This document shows positions 46,765 through 60,034 of a stretch of 64,000 bases of DNA, in pieces. The stretch lies in the NCBI RefSeq assembly GCF_002101675.1, contig NZ_LQOY01000081.1, forward strand, positions 1 to 64,000. Direction: 5' to 3'. Both the position numbers and the translations under genes were made by a program. Origin of the DNA: Mycobacterium gordonae (GTDB taxonomy: Bacteria > Actinomycetota > Actinomycetes > Mycobacteriales > Mycobacteriaceae). The number at the start of each line of letters is the position of its first letter. Within the stretch, counting starts at the first letter, position 1. The notes beneath the pieces were generated by a model. That model searched no databases. It worked only from the letters and a program-made list of their open reading frames with translations, and was not told the DNA's origin.

Positions 46765-47697
46765 GTGCGCCTCGTCTTCGCCGGTACCCCCGAACCCGCG
46801 TTGCCCGCATTACGGCGCCTCATCGACTCACCTCGTCACGAGGTGATCGCCGTCCTGACCCGGCCCGATGCCGCGTCGGGGCGGCGCGGCACACCGGAAC
46901 CGTCGCCGGTGGCACGAGAGGCGCTGGAGCGCGGAATCCCGGTGTTGCGGCCGGCCCGGCCCAACGCGCCGGACTTCGTGGCCGAGCTGGCCGACCTGGC
47001 GCCGCAATGTTGTGCCGTGGTGGCCTACGGCGCGCTGCTCGGCGACGCGCTGCTCGCGATTCCTCCGCACGGATGGATCAACCTGCACTTCTCCCTGCTG
47101 CCGGCCTGGCGCGGCGCGGCGCCGGTGCAGGCCGCGATCGCCGCAGGCGACACCATCACCGGGGCCACCACCTTCCAGATCGAACCGAGCCTGGACTCCG
47201 GGCCGGTCTACGGCATCGTCACCGAAACCATCCGGCCGACCGATACGGCCGGCGACCTGCTGGCGCGGCTCGCGATTTCGGGTGCCGAACTGCTGGTGGG
47301 CACCTTGGACGGGATCGCGGACCAGGCATTGACGCCGCGTCCGCAACCGGCCGAAGGGGTCAGCCTGGCGCCCAAGATCACCGTCGAGCAGGCCCGGGTG
47401 CGCTGGGACCTGCCGGCGCAAGTGGTCGAGCGACGGATCCGCGCCGTCACGCCGAACCCGGGTGCCTGGACACTCATCGGCGATATCCGAGTGAAAGTCG
47501 GTCCGGTGCAATTGGATTCGGAAGGTCCGCGAGCCTTGGCGCCGGGTGCGATACAGGTCGACCGCAAGTGCGTGTGGGTTGGTACCGCTTCCCAACCGGT
47601 CCGGCTGGGCCAGATACAGCCTCCCGGAAAGAAGGCGATGAACGCCGCCGACTGGGCGCGGGGTGCCCGGCTCGACCCCGAGATCCGGGCGTCATGA
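46765..47697 (+). CDS. fmt: Methionyl-tRNA formyltransferase
   Basis: Formylates initiator Met-tRNA using 10-formyl-tetrahydrofolate. It has 310 residues from GTG 46765 ([16 protein letters not shown]). The folate and catalytic region has [18 protein letters not shown] (Asn and the HxSLLP loop) and [12 protein letters not shown] (catalytic Asp). The C-terminal OB-like tRNA-binding domain includes [11 protein letters not shown]. It is coupled to rsmB by ATGA and heads the run fmt-rsmB-rpe-ribD. Confidence 0.96.
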   Translation: MRLVFAGTPEPALPALRRLIDSPRHEVIAVLTRPDAASGRRGTPEPSPVAREALERGIPVLRPARPNAPDFVAELADLAPQCCAVVAYGALLGDALLAIPPHGWINLHFSLLPAWRGAAPVQAAIAAGDTITGATTFQIEPSLDSGPVYGIVTETIRPTDTAGDLLARLAISGAELLVGTLDGIADQALTPRPQPAEGVSLAPKITVEQARVRWDLPAQVVERRIRAVTPNPGAWTLIGDIRVKVGPVQLDSEGPRALAPGAIQVDRKCVWVGTASQPVRLGQIQPPGKKAMNAADWARGARLDPEIRAS

Positions 47698-49106
47698 CCC
47701 AGAACCGGCCCTACCGCAAACGTCCCGACCGCCAACCCCAAAAGCCGCAGCAGCGGCCACGCCGCAAGCCGCTGGACCCCGCGCGCCGTGCCGCATTCGA
47801 CGCGCTGCGGGCCGTCAGCGAGCGCAATGCCTACGCGAACCTGGTGCTGCCGGCGATGCTGCGCGAGCGCGGAATCAGCGGCCGTGACGCAGCTTTCGCC
47901 ACCGAACTGACCTACGGAACATGCCGGTGCGCCGGGCTGTTGGACGTCATCATCGGAGCCGCCGCCGGCCGGGCGCCGGAGACCATCGATCCGGTGCTGC
48001 TGGACCTGCTGCGGCTGGGCGCCTACCAGCTGCTGCGCACCCGGGTGGACGCTCATGCCGCGGTTTCCACCACCGTCGACCAGGCCGGCATCGAATTCGA
48101 TTCGGCCCGAGCCGGTTTCGTCAACGGCGTACTGCGCACCATCTCGGGGCGGGATGAACAGTCCTGGGTGCAGGAGTTGGCCCCGCGCAACGACCCGGTC
48201 GGTAACGCGGCATTCGTGCACGCCCATCCGCGCTGGATTGCTCAGGCCTTCGCCGACGCACTGGGAGCAGCGGCGGGCGAGCTGGACGCGGTGCTGGCCA
48301 GCGATGACGAACGGCCGCAGATACATCTTGCGGCCCGTCCCGGGGTGCTGACCGCTGCCGAGCTGGCCGAGGCCGTGCACGGCACAGTCGGGCGGTACTC
48401 GCCCTATGCGGTCTACCTGCCCGGCGGCGACCCCGGGCAGCTGGAGCCGGTGCGCGAGGCCCGGGCGCTGGTGCAGGACGAGGGCAGTCAACTGGTGGCC
48501 CGGGCGCTGACACTGGCTGCCGTGGACGACGACGCCGGACGCTGGCTGGACCTGTGCGCCGGTCCGGGGGGAAAGACCGCACTGCTGGCCGCCCTCGGCG
48601 CCCAATCGGGAGCCACCGTGACCGCCGTGGAACCCGCGGAGCATCGAGCGGACCTGGTGGTGGAGAACACCCGGGGGCTGCCGGTCGAGGTGTTGCGGGT
48701 GGATGGCCGGGAAACCGGCTTGCCGGCACAGTTCGACCGGGTGCTGGTCGACGTGCCCTGCACCGGGTTGGGTGCGCTGCGCCGCAGGCCGGAAGCCCGC
48801 TGGCGGCGCCAGCCGTCCGACGTGCCGGCACTGGCCAGGTTGCAGCGGGAACTACTGGCCGCCGCGATTTCCCTCACCCGACCGGGTGGGGTGGTGCTGT
48901 ACGCCACCTGCTCCCCGCACCTCGCCGAGACGGTGGGAGTGGTCGCAGACGCGCTGCGCCGCCACCCGGTGCAGGCGCTGGACACCCGGCCGCTGTTCGA
49001 CCCGGTCGACGGCCTGGGTGAGGGGCCGTCGGTGCAGTTGTGGCCGCACCGGCACGGCACCGACGCCATGTTCGCGGCTGCCCTGCGCCGGCTTCCGGAG
49101 GATTAG
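47694..49106 (+). CDS. rsmB: 16S rRNA m5C967 methyltransferase RsmB (Fmu/Sun)
   Basis: SAM-dependent rRNA cytosine-C5 methyltransferase of 470 residues. It has an N-terminal NusB-like domain (residues about 25-160, [21 protein letters not shown]) and a C-terminal methyltransferase domain. Motif I is [17 protein letters not shown], motif [22 protein letters not shown], and motif VI YATCSPH with the nucleophilic Cys. The basic N-terminal extension ([21 protein letters not shown]) is common in actinobacteria. Its ATG overlaps the fmt stop. Confidence 0.94.
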   Translation: MTQNRPYRKRPDRQPQKPQQRPRRKPLDPARRAAFDALRAVSERNAYANLVLPAMLRERGISGRDAAFATELTYGTCRCAGLLDVIIGAAAGRAPETIDPVLLDLLRLGAYQLLRTRVDAHAAVSTTVDQAGIEFDSARAGFVNGVLRTISGRDEQSWVQELAPRNDPVGNAAFVHAHPRWIAQAFADALGAAAGELDAVLASDDERPQIHLAARPGVLTAAELAEAVHGTVGRYSPYAVYLPGGDPGQLEPVREARALVQDEGSQLVARALTLAAVDDDAGRWLDLCAGPGGKTALLAALGAQSGATVTAVEPAEHRADLVVENTRGLPVEVLRVDGRETGLPAQFDRVLVDVPCTGLGALRRRPEARWRRQPSDVPALARLQRELLAAAISLTRPGGVVLYATCSPHLAETVGVVADALRRHPVQALDTRPLFDPVDGLGEGPSVQLWPHRHGTDAMFAAALRRLPED

Positions 49107-49119
49107 TAGTCTGTCGCAC

Positions 49120-49812
49120 ATGCCTGGTACGGGGGGTCCGCTGATAGCGCCGTCGATCTTGGCGGCTGACTTCGCTCGGCTCGCCGACGAAGCCGCCGCG
49201 GTGCACGGCGCCGACTGGCTGCACGTCGACGTGATGGACGGCCACTTCGTGCCGAACCTGACGATCGGTCTACCGGTGGTGGAGAGCCTGCTGGCGGCCA
49301 GCAGCATTCCGATGGACTGCCATCTGATGATTGACAACCCCGACCGCTGGGCGCCGCCCTACGCGGAGGCCGGCGCCTACAACGTCACCTTTCACGCCGA
49401 GGCCACCGACAACCCGGTCGGGGTCGCGCGCGACATCCGGGCCGCCGGATCCAAGGCCGGAATCAGCGTCAAGCCCGGTACCCAGCTCGAGCCGTACCTG
49501 GAAATCCTGCCTCAGTTCGACACGCTGCTGATCATGTCGGTCGAGCCCGGTTTCGGTGGCCAGAGCTTCATTCCGGAGGTGCTGAGCAAGGTGCGTACGG
49601 TCCGCAAGCTGATCGACGCGGGGGAGCTGACCATCCTGGTCGAAATCGACGGCGGCATCAACGAGGACACCATCGAGCAGGCCGCCGAAGCCGGTGTCGA
49701 CTGCTTCGTCGCGGGGTCTTCGGTCTACGGCGCGCAGGATCCCGCCGCCGCGGTCCAAGCGCTGCGGCGACAGGCCAGCGCGGCGTCGCGTCACCTGGGG
49801 CACCGCTCATGA
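49120..49812 (+). CDS. rpe: Ribulose-phosphate 3-epimerase
   Basis: Interconverts ribulose 5-phosphate and xylulose 5-phosphate; ribulose 5-phosphate is also the precursor used by RibBA further along. It is a TIM barrel of 230 residues. Metal and catalytic segments are [44 protein letters not shown] and EIDGGIN, and the phosphate site is VAGSSVYG. The ATG at 49120 starts [14 protein letters not shown]. Its stop overlaps the ribD ATG. Confidence 0.96.
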   Translation: MPGTGGPLIAPSILAADFARLADEAAAVHGADWLHVDVMDGHFVPNLTIGLPVVESLLAASSIPMDCHLMIDNPDRWAPPYAEAGAYNVTFHAEATDNPVGVARDIRAAGSKAGISVKPGTQLEPYLEILPQFDTLLIMSVEPGFGGQSFIPEVLSKVRTVRKLIDAGELTILVEIDGGINEDTIEQAAEAGVDCFVAGSSVYGAQDPAAAVQALRRQASAASRHLGHRS

Positions 49813-50831
49813 CCGGAGTCGAGCAGGTCAAAAGCATCGAAGAGGCCATGAAGCTGGCCATCGAGCACTCGTATCAGGTCAAGGGCACCACCTATCCAAA
49901 TCCGCCGGTAGGAGCGGTGATCGTCGACCAGGAGGGCCGGGTGGTCGGCGTCGGCGCCACCCAGCCGGCCGGTGGCGACCACGCCGAGGTCATCGCGTTG
50001 CGCCGGGCCGGCGGTCTGGCCGCCGGTGGTATCGCTGTGATCACCATGGAGCCGTGCAACCACTACGGCAAGACGCCGCCCTGCGTGAACGCCCTCATCG
50101 AGGCGCGGGTGGGGACGGTGATCTACGCCCTCAACGACCCGAACGGCATCGCGGGCGGCGGGGCCGGCCGGCTCACGGCGGCGGGATTGCAGGTGCGCTC
50201 GGGCATCATGGCCGACCAGGTGGCGGCCGGTCCGCTCCGCGAGTGGCTGCACAAGCAACGCACCGGTTTGCCGCACGTGACATGGAAGTACGCGACCAGC
50301 ATCGACGGCCGCAGCGCCGCGGCCGACGGATCGAGTCAGTGGATCTCCAGCGAGGCCGCTCGCGCCGACCTGCATCGGCGCCGCGCGATTGCGGACGCGA
50401 TCGTGGTCGGCACCGGAACCGTTCTCGCCGACAACCCCACCCTGACCGCCCGGCTGCCCGACGGTTCGCTGTCGCCGCAGCAGCCACTGCGGGTGGTGGT
50501 GGGCAGACGTGAGATCCCGCCGGAAGCCAATGTCCTCAACGACGACTCGCGGACCATGGTGATCCGCACCCGCGAACCCGTCGAGGTGCTCAGGGCGCTG
50601 TCGGACCGCACGGATGTGCTGTTGGAAGGCGGTCCGACGCTGGCCGGGGCGTTCCTGCGGGCCGGGGCGATCAACCGGATCCTGGCCTATGTCGCGCCGA
50701 TCCTGCTGGGTGGCCCGGTGACCGCCGTCGACGATGTCGGGGTGTCCAGCATGGCGCACGCGCTGCGCTGGCAGTTCGACAGCGTCGAGCAGGTGGGACC
50801 GGACTTGCTGCTCAGCCTGGTTGCTCGCTAG
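49809..50831 (+). CDS. ribD: Riboflavin biosynthesis deaminase/reductase RibD
   Basis: Bifunctional enzyme: deaminates the pyrimidine (zinc domain, residues 1-150) and then reduces the ribose side chain (NADPH domain, 150-340). Zn ligands lie in [12 protein letters not shown] and [16 protein letters not shown]; the reductase has [22 protein letters not shown] and [16 protein letters not shown]. It has 340 residues. It is called ribG in mycobacterial annotation. It is coupled to rpe by ATGA and overlaps the convergent P55-like gene by 20 bases. Confidence 0.95.
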   Translation: MTGVEQVKSIEEAMKLAIEHSYQVKGTTYPNPPVGAVIVDQEGRVVGVGATQPAGGDHAEVIALRRAGGLAAGGIAVITMEPCNHYGKTPPCVNALIEARVGTVIYALNDPNGIAGGGAGRLTAAGLQVRSGIMADQVAAGPLREWLHKQRTGLPHVTWKYATSIDGRSAAADGSSQWISSEAARADLHRRRAIADAIVVGTGTVLADNPTLTARLPDGSLSPQQPLRVVVGRREIPPEANVLNDDSRTMVIRTREPVEVLRALSDRTDVLLEGGPTLAGAFLRAGAINRILAYVAPILLGGPVTAVDDVGVSSMAHALRWQFDSVEQVGPDLLLSLVAR

Positions 50832-52455
50832 CGGCTTCGCGAACGGGCTGGGGCGCTCCAGGCTCCAGGGCCGGTTGCTCAGGGGCTTCCGGCTCGTCGG
50901 CGTGCTCGTTGCGCCCACCGATCAGCAGCCCGAGCAGCGCGCCCACCACACAAATGACCACGGTGACCTTGAAGATGTCGCCGTACATCAGCGCGAACGC
51001 CTGCAGGTACTGATGCCCCTGAATGGTGACACGCTCCAGCACGCTTGCGTCTGGGGGAATGGTCGCCGAGAGGTGAGCCAGGTTCTGGTTGAACCGGTAC
51101 AGCCCCCAGGCGCTCAATGCAGCCACGCCGATCAGCATGCCGGTCATGCGGGCGACCACCACCGCCGCTGAGGCGATGCCGTGCTGGGCCGCGGGCACCA
51201 CCCGCAACGCCGCCGACGACAGGGGGCCGATCACCAGGCCGAGTCCCAGGCCGGCCACCAGCAGGTCGGTGTGCACCGCCGGCAGCATCAGTCCGAGGAT
51301 GTCGTGCTTGCGCTGCATCAGGTCACCGCGCCAGTACGAGATCAGCCAGTAGCCGGCGCCCGCGATCAGCATTCCGACGAAAGCCACCACGCGGTCGCCG
51401 GCCCGGGTGGCGATCCACCCGCCCAGGACCGCGCCGATCGGCAGCGCGATCAGGAACCACAACAGCAGGCCCGCCGCCTGGGTCTGGTCCATCTGCAACA
51501 CGCCCTGACCGAACAACTCGACGTTGACCAGCGTCACCATCAGGGCGGCGCCGGCGCAGACCGAGGTGCCCAGCGCGGACAGGAACGGCCGGAAGTGCAC
51601 GCCGGCCGGCTCGATGAGCCGGGTGCGCGCGAAACGCTCCCAGGCGAAGAAGGCGGCGGCGGCGATCACCGCCCCGATCACCAGCGGCAACCCGTAGCTC
51701 GGCAGCACCTGTTTGCCGTCCGGGTTGGGGTTGTAGAGACCGATCACCGCCAGGCCCAACGCCAGGGCCAGCAGCAGGCCGCCGGTGATGTCGATCTTCT
51801 CCGGCGAGTCGCTGCGGTCGTGCGAGGGCAGGCTGAAGTGGATCATCACCATGGCGATCAGGGTCAGCGGGACGTTGATCCAGAAGACGTGGCGCCAGTC
51901 GTGGAACAGGAAGACGATGAAGATGCCGTACAGCGGACCCAGCACGCTGCCCAGTTCCTGAGCGGCGCCGATGCCACCAAGGACCCCGGCGCGGTTGCGC
52001 TCCGACCACAGGTCGGCACCTAGCGCCAGCGTCACCGGCAACAGGGCGCCGCTGGCGATGCCCTGGATGGTGCGGCCGGCGATCAGCACATGGAATGCGC
52101 GGTTCGGGTCCGGGGACAGCAGGATGTAGTCGCCGGCCTCGATGGTCCAGTTGCCGATCTGCACCGACAGCGCGGTCACCACCGAGCCGACGATGAACAT
52201 GAGCAGGCTGGCCTGCAGTACGAACTTGCGCCCGAACCGGTCGGAGGCCCTGCCCAGCAGCGGCATCGCGGCGATGTAGCCCAGCAGGTACATCGTCACG
52301 ATCCACGTGATCCGCTGCAGCTGGTTCACGGGGATCCCGACGCTGCTCATGATGTCGCGCATGATCGTGACCACGACATAGGTGTCGAGGGCACCGAGCA
52401 GCACCGCCAGGCTGCCCGCACTGATCGCGATTCGGCGTCCCGCTTTCATGGCCAT
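50812..52455 (-). CDS. MFS efflux/lipid transporter P55 (Rv1410c-like)
   Basis: A 547-residue major-facilitator transporter with about 14 TM helices. Family motif A is [14 protein letters not shown], and the N-terminus has [16 protein letters not shown]55 and LprG act together in triacylglyceride and lipoarabinomannan handling and in drug tolerance in M. tuberculosis. The acidic/Pro-rich C-terminal tail ([19 protein letters not shown]) appears longer than in Rv1410c. The start ATG at 52455 shares one base with the lprG TGA, so the pair is coupled. Confidence 0.92.
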   Translation of the reverse strand: MAMKAGRRIAISAGSLAVLLGALDTYVVVTIMRDIMSSVGIPVNQLQRITWIVTMYLLGYIAAMPLLGRASDRFGRKFVLQASLLMFIVGSVVTALSVQIGNWTIEAGDYILLSPDPNRAFHVLIAGRTIQGIASGALLPVTLALGADLWSERNRAGVLGGIGAAQELGSVLGPLYGIFIVFLFHDWRHVFWINVPLTLIAMVMIHFSLPSHDRSDSPEKIDITGGLLLALALGLAVIGLYNPNPDGKQVLPSYGLPLVIGAVIAAAAFFAWERFARTRLIEPAGVHFRPFLSALGTSVCAGAALMVTLVNVELFGQGVLQMDQTQAAGLLLWFLIALPIGAVLGGWIATRAGDRVVAFVGMLIAGAGYWLISYWRGDLMQRKHDILGLMLPAVHTDLLVAGLGLGLVIGPLSSAALRVVPAAQHGIASAAVVVARMTGMLIGVAALSAWGLYRFNQNLAHLSATIPPDASVLERVTIQGHQYLQAFALMYGDIFKVTVVICVVGALLGLLIGGRNEHADEPEAPEQPALEPGAPQPVREAASEQPG

Positions 52456-53165
52456 CAGCTCAGCGGGGGCTTGGTGACCTGGACCTGCTGGCCCCAATTG
52501 GACAACGTCATCTGGACCCAGTTGCCGGTGCCGCGCTCCAACCTGGCCTGCACCATCTGGTGATCACCGCCGTCCTGAATCCAGATCGTCGTCGGCACCG
52601 GGTCGGACGCGCTGAACGGCGGCGCAATCGCGTTCACCGCCTGGGGTGTGGTCTTCCCGGTGATCCGGACGGTGTTCAGGCCGTTGATGGTCTCGCGTCC
52701 GTCGGCTTTCGCGTCGCTGAAATTCGCCAGCACATTGGCTACGCCTTTGTCCGTGCTCAGGATCTGCGACGGGTCGTAGACGTCCGAGGCCTTACCGAAA
52801 TCGCTCCACTTGTTCGGGGTGAGCGTGGCGTACAGGATTCCGTCGATCACCACGAAGTCCGCATCGATGTCGGAGCCGGCGAACGTCAGCTTGACGTTGC
52901 CCTTGGCGGCGGTGGGCTCGGTGTTGAGGTCCCCGGTCAGTGTCTTGATGGACAGGCCCGGAATCTTGCCGTTGACCGTCAATACGATGTGCGCGCTCTT
53001 GACGCCCTTGCTGGCCTCGGTGGCCTGGGTGACCAGTTGCTGGGTGGCCTTGGAGTCGGGAAGTGGCCCGCCGCTGTCCTTCTTTTTGATCGAGCACCCT
53101 GCGGCGAGCGTGATCGCGACGCTCAGCGCAGCCAGGACAGCCAGAAGACGGCGGGATTTTTGCAT
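52455..53165 (-). CDS. lprG: Lipoprotein LprG
   Basis: Lipid-binding envelope lipoprotein of 236 residues, the same length as M. tuberculosis LprG. The signal peptide ends LAAGC with lipidated Cys 24. [36 protein letters not shown] and [13 protein letters not shown] follow LprG closely. ATG 53165 is preferred to ATG 53174 because TACGAT (53173-53178, minus strand), 7 bases upstream, is a good -10 and would overlap the other start. Confidence 0.95.
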   Translation of the reverse strand: MQKSRRLLAVLAALSVAITLAAGCSIKKKDSGGPLPDSKATQQLVTQATEASKGVKSAHIVLTVNGKIPGLSIKTLTGDLNTEPTAAKGNVKLTFAGSDIDADFVVIDGILYATLTPNKWSDFGKASDVYDPSQILSTDKGVANVLANFSDAKADGRETINGLNTVRITGKTTPQAVNAIAPPFSASDPVPTTIWIQDGGDHQMVQARLERGTGNWVQMTLSNWGQQVQVTKPPLS

Positions 53166-53237
53166 ACCCTGCATCGTAGAGGGTGCCCCTGACCCGACCG
53201 GGGAACCAGGCGGGTGCAACGTCGCTCGGATAGTCAT

Positions 53238-53243
53238 TAACCT
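53238..53243 (+). promoter_or_regulatory. ribE -10 element (leaderless)
   Basis: TAACCT followed by six bases and ATG 53250; predicts transcription starting at the first base of the start codon. Confidence 0.55.
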
Positions 53244-53249
53244 GGTGCG

Positions 53250-53855
53250 ATGTTCACCGGAATTGTCGAGGAACTCGGTGAGGTGACCGGCCGCGATGCG
53301 CTGGCCGACGCCTCCCGACTGATCATTCGCGGTCCGACGGTCACCTCCGACGCCGGCCACGGGGATTCGATCGCCGTCAACGGGGTGTGCCTGACGGTCG
53401 TCGACGTCTTGCCGGACGGCCAATTCAGTGCCGACGTGATGGCCGAGACGCTCAACCGGTCCAACCTGGGTGAACTGCGGCCGGGCAGCCGGGTGAACCT
53501 GGAGCGCGCCGCCGCGCTCAATAGCCGACTGGGCGGGCACATCGTGCAGGGCCATGTCGACGGCACCGGTGAAATCGTGGCCCGCACCCCCTCGGAGCAC
53601 TGGGAGGTGGTCCGGGTCGAGATGCCCGCCTCGGTGGCGCGCTATGTGGTGGAGAAGGGCTCCATCACCGTCGACGGGATTTCGCTGACTGTTTCCGGCC
53701 TGGGCGCCGAACCGCGGGACTGGTTTGAGGTCTCTTTGATTCCCACCACCCGAGAGCTGACCACCCTGGGCTCCGCGCCGGTGGGCACCCAGGTGAACCT
53801 CGAGGTGGATGTGATCGCAAAGTATGTGGAACGGCTCCTGCGAGCCGGGACCTGA
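53250..53855 (+). CDS. ribE: Riboflavin synthase alpha subunit
   Basis: Dismutates two lumazine molecules to riboflavin. It has 201 residues in two similar beta-barrels: the first begins [12 protein letters not shown], the second near residue 98 ([14 protein letters not shown]). [13 protein letters not shown] and [12 protein letters not shown] are the paired substrate motifs. It is called ribC in mycobacteria. It is divergent from lprG and upstream of ribBA-ribH, which complete the pathway with ribD at 49809. Confidence 0.95.
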   Translation: MFTGIVEELGEVTGRDALADASRLIIRGPTVTSDAGHGDSIAVNGVCLTVVDVLPDGQFSADVMAETLNRSNLGELRPGSRVNLERAAALNSRLGGHIVQGHVDGTGEIVARTPSEHWEVVRVEMPASVARYVVEKGSITVDGISLTVSGLGAEPRDWFEVSLIPTTRELTTLGSAPVGTQVNLEVDVIAKYVERLLRAGT

Positions 53856-53860
53856 GGCCG

Positions 53861-53898
53861 GGGCCCGTACACAGCAAAGTGGTAGCAAATGCGGGCCC
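53861..53898 (+). terminator. Inverted repeat between ribE and ribBA
   Basis: GGGCCCG (53861-53867) pairs with CGGGCCC (53892-53898) over a 24-base loop just after ribE. A TACTTA element follows near 53910, so the hairpin may end the ribE transcript before a new start for ribBA. There is no FMN-riboswitch-like sequence here; the spacer is only 89 bases. Confidence 0.35.
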
Positions 53899-53944
53899 GC
53901 GGTGGTTCATACTTAAGAGCAATAGCAGCCAGTGAGGACACAAG

Positions 53945-56165
<2,221 letters not shown>

Positions 56166-56183
56166 GGGCGGCCGGCGAAACGC

Positions 56184-57887
56184 TCAGCTGTTGTAGAAGA
56201 TCGTTCCCGACGGTGTGCCGTAGGAGAAATAGATCGGCATCAGTTCAAAGGGCGTGTTGCCGGTATTCATACTCAAGAATCCGACGCGCGGCGCGTCGGC
56301 GGCCGCGCCGACGGTCTGCTGATAGAGCAACACCCCGGCCTCGTTGTAGAACGTCAGGTGGGTGCCCGCCGGCACCACTCCGTTGACAGCCCCGGTCCCC
56401 AGGTAAAACGGCAGGAGACCCGTCAGACCGCCGGTATCGACGATTGCGCCGAAGACGGGTAACGGAAAGCCCCCGTTGACGCTCACCGACAGATTGGTGA
56501 TCGGGGCACCACTCGAGACGGCAAACGCGGTGCCCGGGTTGGCGCCGAACTGAACGAGTCCCGCGGGCTCGTTGATCAGCATTCCCTGGCTCAATGTGCC
56601 CGGAAGCGCCTCTACCGGAGCGGCAATGGGTGAACCGCCCAACTGGGTGGCTCCGACGCCCAGCACCGGCACCCCCGCCGACGCCGGGAGAATGGTGGTG
56701 ACGCCGTTGACTGTCTGCATGACGGAAGTGATCACGCCAATCTTGGTGGGCGCGGTGATGATTCCATTTCCGAAGTTCACCGTCGTCGTATACGTGTTGT
56801 AGGTCTCGGTGATCTGATTGCTGGGGTCGCCGTAGGTGATGACGTAGCCGGAATCGACGATCGGGCCGAGAGAGGTGAAGTTCACGTTCTGCGGGGGGAC
56901 GATCAGGCCTTCCGACCCGGTGTCGAGGACCACTTGAGAAACCGGCCCACCACCGATGGACACGGTCACGTACGGCCGATGTAGCTGGTAATCCACGGTC
57001 ACCGGAATGGCCGGTGCGCCGCCCGTGGCACCGGTGGCGCCGGGCGCGCCCAACGTGGCAGCGCCCCCGGCGCCGCCTGGGCCGCCCGCGACCCCGCCCG
57101 GACCGCCGGAAACGCCACCGGTGCCGCCCGTGCCGCCATCTCCGATCAGCCACCCGCCACGGCCGCCGACACCGCCGGCGCCGCCCAGTGCCCCTCCCAG
57201 GCCGCCGGTTCCGCCGGCGCCGAACAACAGCGCGGAGCCGCCGGTGCCGCCGACGCTGAAAGGACCACCGATGCCGCCGGTTCCTCCGTTGCCGTAGAGC
57301 CACCCGCCCGTGCCGCCGATCCCGCCGGCGGCACCGAAGCCGCCCATGCCGCCGGTGCCGCCGGTGCCCAGCAATCCGGCCGGACCACCGGCGCCGCCGA
57401 CAACACCGACCGCGATGCTGTCACCGCCCCGGCCGCCGTTTCCGATCAGCAGGCCGCCGCCGCCACCGGGCGTTCCGACACCCTGCGCGTTCGTCGTCCC
57501 GCTGGCGCCATCCCCGATCAACGGCCGTCCGAGAAGCACATTGGTGGGCAGATTGACGACGTCGAGCAGCCCCTGCTCGATGCTCTGCGCCGACAGATCA
57601 CTCGCGGCCGCGGCCTCGGCAGCCGCGTAGTGGGTCGCGGCCGCGTTCAACGCACGGGCAAAATCGGTCTGGAACGCCACCGCCCGGGCGCTGAGCAACT
57701 GGTACTGCTGCGCGTATCCGGAGAACAGGTCGGAGATCGCCGCGGACACTTCGTCACCGGCCGCGGCCAGCACCTCGGTGGTGGAAGCGGCCGCTGCCTG
57801 ATTGGCCCGGCGAAGCAGCGATTCGATGCCGTCGACGTCGGCGGCTGCCCCCGCCAGCAATCCTGGCCCGACAGCGATAAACGACAT
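56184..57887 (-). CDS. PE protein with short PGRS and C-terminal aspartic-protease-like domain
   Basis: A 567-residue protein. The PE domain (1-98, [20 protein letters not shown]) carries YAAAE, a YxxxE secretion signal. The linker is GRPLIGDGA, with Gly-rich repeats to about 290. Residues 295-567 form a non-repetitive domain with two aspartic-protease motifs, VVLDTGSEG (Asp 322) and [10 protein letters not shown] (Asp 484). This matches the architecture of PE_PGRS16/PE_PGRS35 (PecA), PE-linked aspartic proteases that process PE/PPE proteins such as LipY. It lies where H37Rv has lprH-Rv1419. Confidence 0.9.
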   Translation of the reverse strand: MSFIAVGPGLLAGAAADVDGIESLLRRANQAAAASTTEVLAAAGDEVSAAISDLFSGYAQQYQLLSARAVAFQTDFARALNAAATHYAAAEAAAASDLSAQSIEQGLLDVVNLPTNVLLGRPLIGDGASGTTNAQGVGTPGGGGGLLIGNGGRGGDSIAVGVVGGAGGPAGLLGTGGTGGMGGFGAAGGIGGTGGWLYGNGGTGGIGGPFSVGGTGGSALLFGAGGTGGLGGALGGAGGVGGRGGWLIGDGGTGGTGGVSGGPGGVAGGPGGAGGAATLGAPGATGATGGAPAIPVTVDYQLHRPYVTVSIGGGPVSQVVLDTGSEGLIVPPQNVNFTSLGPIVDSGYVITYGDPSNQITETYNTYTTTVNFGNGIITAPTKIGVITSVMQTVNGVTTILPASAGVPVLGVGATQLGGSPIAAPVEALPGTLSQGMLINEPAGLVQFGANPGTAFAVSSGAPITNLSVSVNGGFPLPVFGAIVDTGGLTGLLPFYLGTGAVNGVVPAGTHLTFYNEAGVLLYQQTVGAAADAPRVGFLSMNTGNTPFELMPIYFSYGTPSGTIFYNS

Positions 57888-58078
57888 CTGACCCCCCACG
57901 AGTCCCCGTGCCTGCCCCCGTTGGCAACTACCAAAATAGTGAATGGATGCGCGCTTCGCTGGTGTTTCACTTGTGTTTGCGCCGGTGTCTTGAGCCGCTG
58001 CCCCGGGTGATCCTGGCCGCGGCACCCCACGGGCTGCGGGCGCCGATCCCTATGCCCCGCCGCGATCCCGGCGACCAC

Positions 58079-58084
58079 TAGCCT
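58079..58084 (+). promoter_or_regulatory. uvrC -10 element (leaderless)
   Basis: TAGCCT followed by exactly six bases and the GTG at 58091. Confidence 0.55.
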
Positions 58085-58090
58085 GGATGC

Positions 58091-60034
58091 GTGCCAGATC
58101 CCGCCACCTACCGCCCCGCGCCCGGGTCCATCCCGGTCGAGCCGGGCGTCTACCGGTTCCGGGATGCCCACGGCCGGGTCATCTACGTGGGGAAGGCCAA
58201 GAGCCTGCGCAGCCGGCTGACGTCGTACTTCGCCGACGTCGCCGGACTGCATCCGCGTACCCGGCAGATGGTGACCACCGCGGCCAAGGTCGAGTGGACG
58301 GTGGTCACCACCGAGGTCGAGGCGCTCCAGCTGGAATACAACTGGATCAAGGAGTTCGACCCGCGCTTCAACGTCCGCTACCGCGACGACAAGTCCTACC
58401 CCGTACTGGCCGTCACCCTCAACGAGGAATACCCGCGGTTGATGGTCTATCGCGGACCGCGGCGCAAGGGGGTGCGGTACTTCGGGCCCTACTCCCACGC
58501 CTGGGCGATCCGCGAGACACTGGACCTGCTTACCCGGGTGTTCCCGGCCCGCACCTGCTCCAACGGAGTCTTCAAGCGCCACAATCAGATCGACCGGCCC
58601 TGCCTGCTCGGTTACATCGACAAATGCTCCGCGCCGTGTGTCGGGCGGGTCAGCGCCGAGCAGCACCGCCAGATCGTGGGAGATTTTTGCGACTTCCTGT
58701 CCGGCAAGACCGAGCGCTTCGCGCGCGAACTTGAGCAACAGATGCACGCGGCATCCGGCGACCTGGACTTCGAACGGGCGGCCCGGCTCAGAGACGACCT
58801 GGGCGCGCTGCGGCGGGCGATGGAGAAGCAGGCCGTGGTGTTCGGGGACGGTACCGACGCCGACGTGGTCGCCTTCGCCGACGACGACCTCGAGGCCGCG
58901 GTACAGGTCTTCCATGTCCGCGGCGGACGGGTTCGAGGTCAGCGCGGCTGGATCGTCGAAAAGTCCGCCGATCCGGGTGATTCCGGTGCCGAACAACTGG
59001 TCGAACAATTCCTGACCCAGTTCTACGGCGAACAGGCCGAATTGGGAGGTGCCGCCGACGAAGCCGCCAACCCGGTGCCGCGTGAGGTGCTGGTGCCGTG
59101 CCTGCCGTCTAATCACGACGAGCTGGCCAGTTGGCTGTCCGGCCTGCGCGGCGCCAAGGTGAGATTGCGGGTGCCCCGCCGGGGTGACAAGAAGGCGCTC
59201 GCCGAGACGGTGGAGCGCAACGCGAAAGAGGCGCTGCAGCAACACAAGCTGAAGCGGGCCGGTGACTTCAATGCCAGATCGGCTGCGCTGCAGAACATTC
59301 AGGATGCGCTGGGGTTGGCCGAGGCCCCGTTGCGCATCGAGTGTGTCGACATCAGCCACGTGCAGGGCACCGACGTCGTCGGGTCGCTGGTGGTCTTCGA
59401 GGACGGCCTGCCGCGCAAATCCGACTACCGGCACTTCGGCATCCGCGAGGCCGCGGGGGAGGGGCGCTCGGACGATGTGGCGTCCATCGCCGAGGTGACG
59501 CGGCGCCGGTTCCTGCGCCATCTGAGCGACCAGAGCGACCCGAATATGCTGTCCGCGGAAGGCAAGTCGCGCCGTTTCGCCTATCCGCCCAACCTCTACG
59601 TGGTGGACGGTGGCGCGCCGCAGGTCAACGCGGCCAGCGCCGTGCTGGAGGAGTTGGGCATCACCGATGTCGCCGTGATCGGTCTGGCCAAGCGGCTGGA
59701 AGAGATCTGGGTGCCCGCAGAGCCGGACCCTGTCATCATGCCCCGCAACAGCGAGGGCCTGTATCTGCTGCAGCGGGTGCGTGACGAAGCGCACCGCTTT
59801 GCCATCGCCTACCATCGCAGCAAGCGATCCAAGCGAATGACGGCCTCAGCGCTGGACTCCGTGCCTGGATTGGGCGAGCACCGGCGCAAGGCACTGGTCA
59901 CCCACTTCGGATCGATAGCCCGCCTCAAGGAGGCCACCGTCGACCAGATCACCGCCGTTCCGGGTATCGGAGTGGCCACCGCCACGGCCGTCCTCGAGGC
60001 GTTACGGCCCGACGCGACGGGAGCTTCGGAATGA
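58091..60034 (+). CDS. uvrC: UvrABC excinuclease subunit C
   Basis: Makes both incisions in nucleotide excision repair. It has 647 residues. The N-terminal GIY-YIG nuclease has [25 protein letters not shown], the UVR helix pair [23 protein letters not shown] binds UvrB, the RNase H-like domain starts at [24 protein letters not shown], and tandem helix-hairpin-helix motifs ([36 protein letters not shown]) end the protein. A Cys cluster (CSNGV, CLLGY, CSAPC) lies near 155-180. Coupled to rapZ by ATGA. Confidence 0.97.
   Translation: MPDPATYRPAPGSIPVEPGVYRFRDAHGRVIYVGKAKSLRSRLTSYFADVAGLHPRTRQMVTTAAKVEWTVVTTEVEALQLEYNWIKEFDPRFNVRYRDDKSYPVLAVTLNEEYPRLMVYRGPRRKGVRYFGPYSHAWAIRETLDLLTRVFPARTCSNGVFKRHNQIDRPCLLGYIDKCSAPCVGRVSAEQHRQIVGDFCDFLSGKTERFARELEQQMHAASGDLDFERAARLRDDLGALRRAMEKQAVVFGDGTDADVVAFADDDLEAAVQVFHVRGGRVRGQRGWIVEKSADPGDSGAEQLVEQFLTQFYGEQAELGGAADEAANPVPREVLVPCLPSNHDELASWLSGLRGAKVRLRVPRRGDKKALAETVERNAKEALQQHKLKRAGDFNARSAALQNIQDALGLAEAPLRIECVDISHVQGTDVVGSLVVFEDGLPRKSDYRHFGIREAAGEGRSDDVASIAEVTRRRFLRHLSDQSDPNMLSAEGKSRRFAYPPNLYVVDGGAPQVNAASAVLEELGITDVAVIGLAKRLEEIWVPAEPDPVIMPRNSEGLYLLQRVRDEAHRFAIAYHRSKRSKRMTASALDSVPGLGEHRRKALVTHFGSIARLKEATVDQITAVPGIGVATATAVLEALRPDATGASE

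Noticed and set aside
53856..53944. Possible FMN riboswitch before ribBA
   Set aside because: Only 89 bases and no RFN-element signature; a simple inverted repeat explains the structure.
57647..59815. Minus-strand open frame of 722 codons opposite uvrC
   Set aside because: Antisense of uvrC running into the 5' end of the PE protease gene; no recognisable domain.
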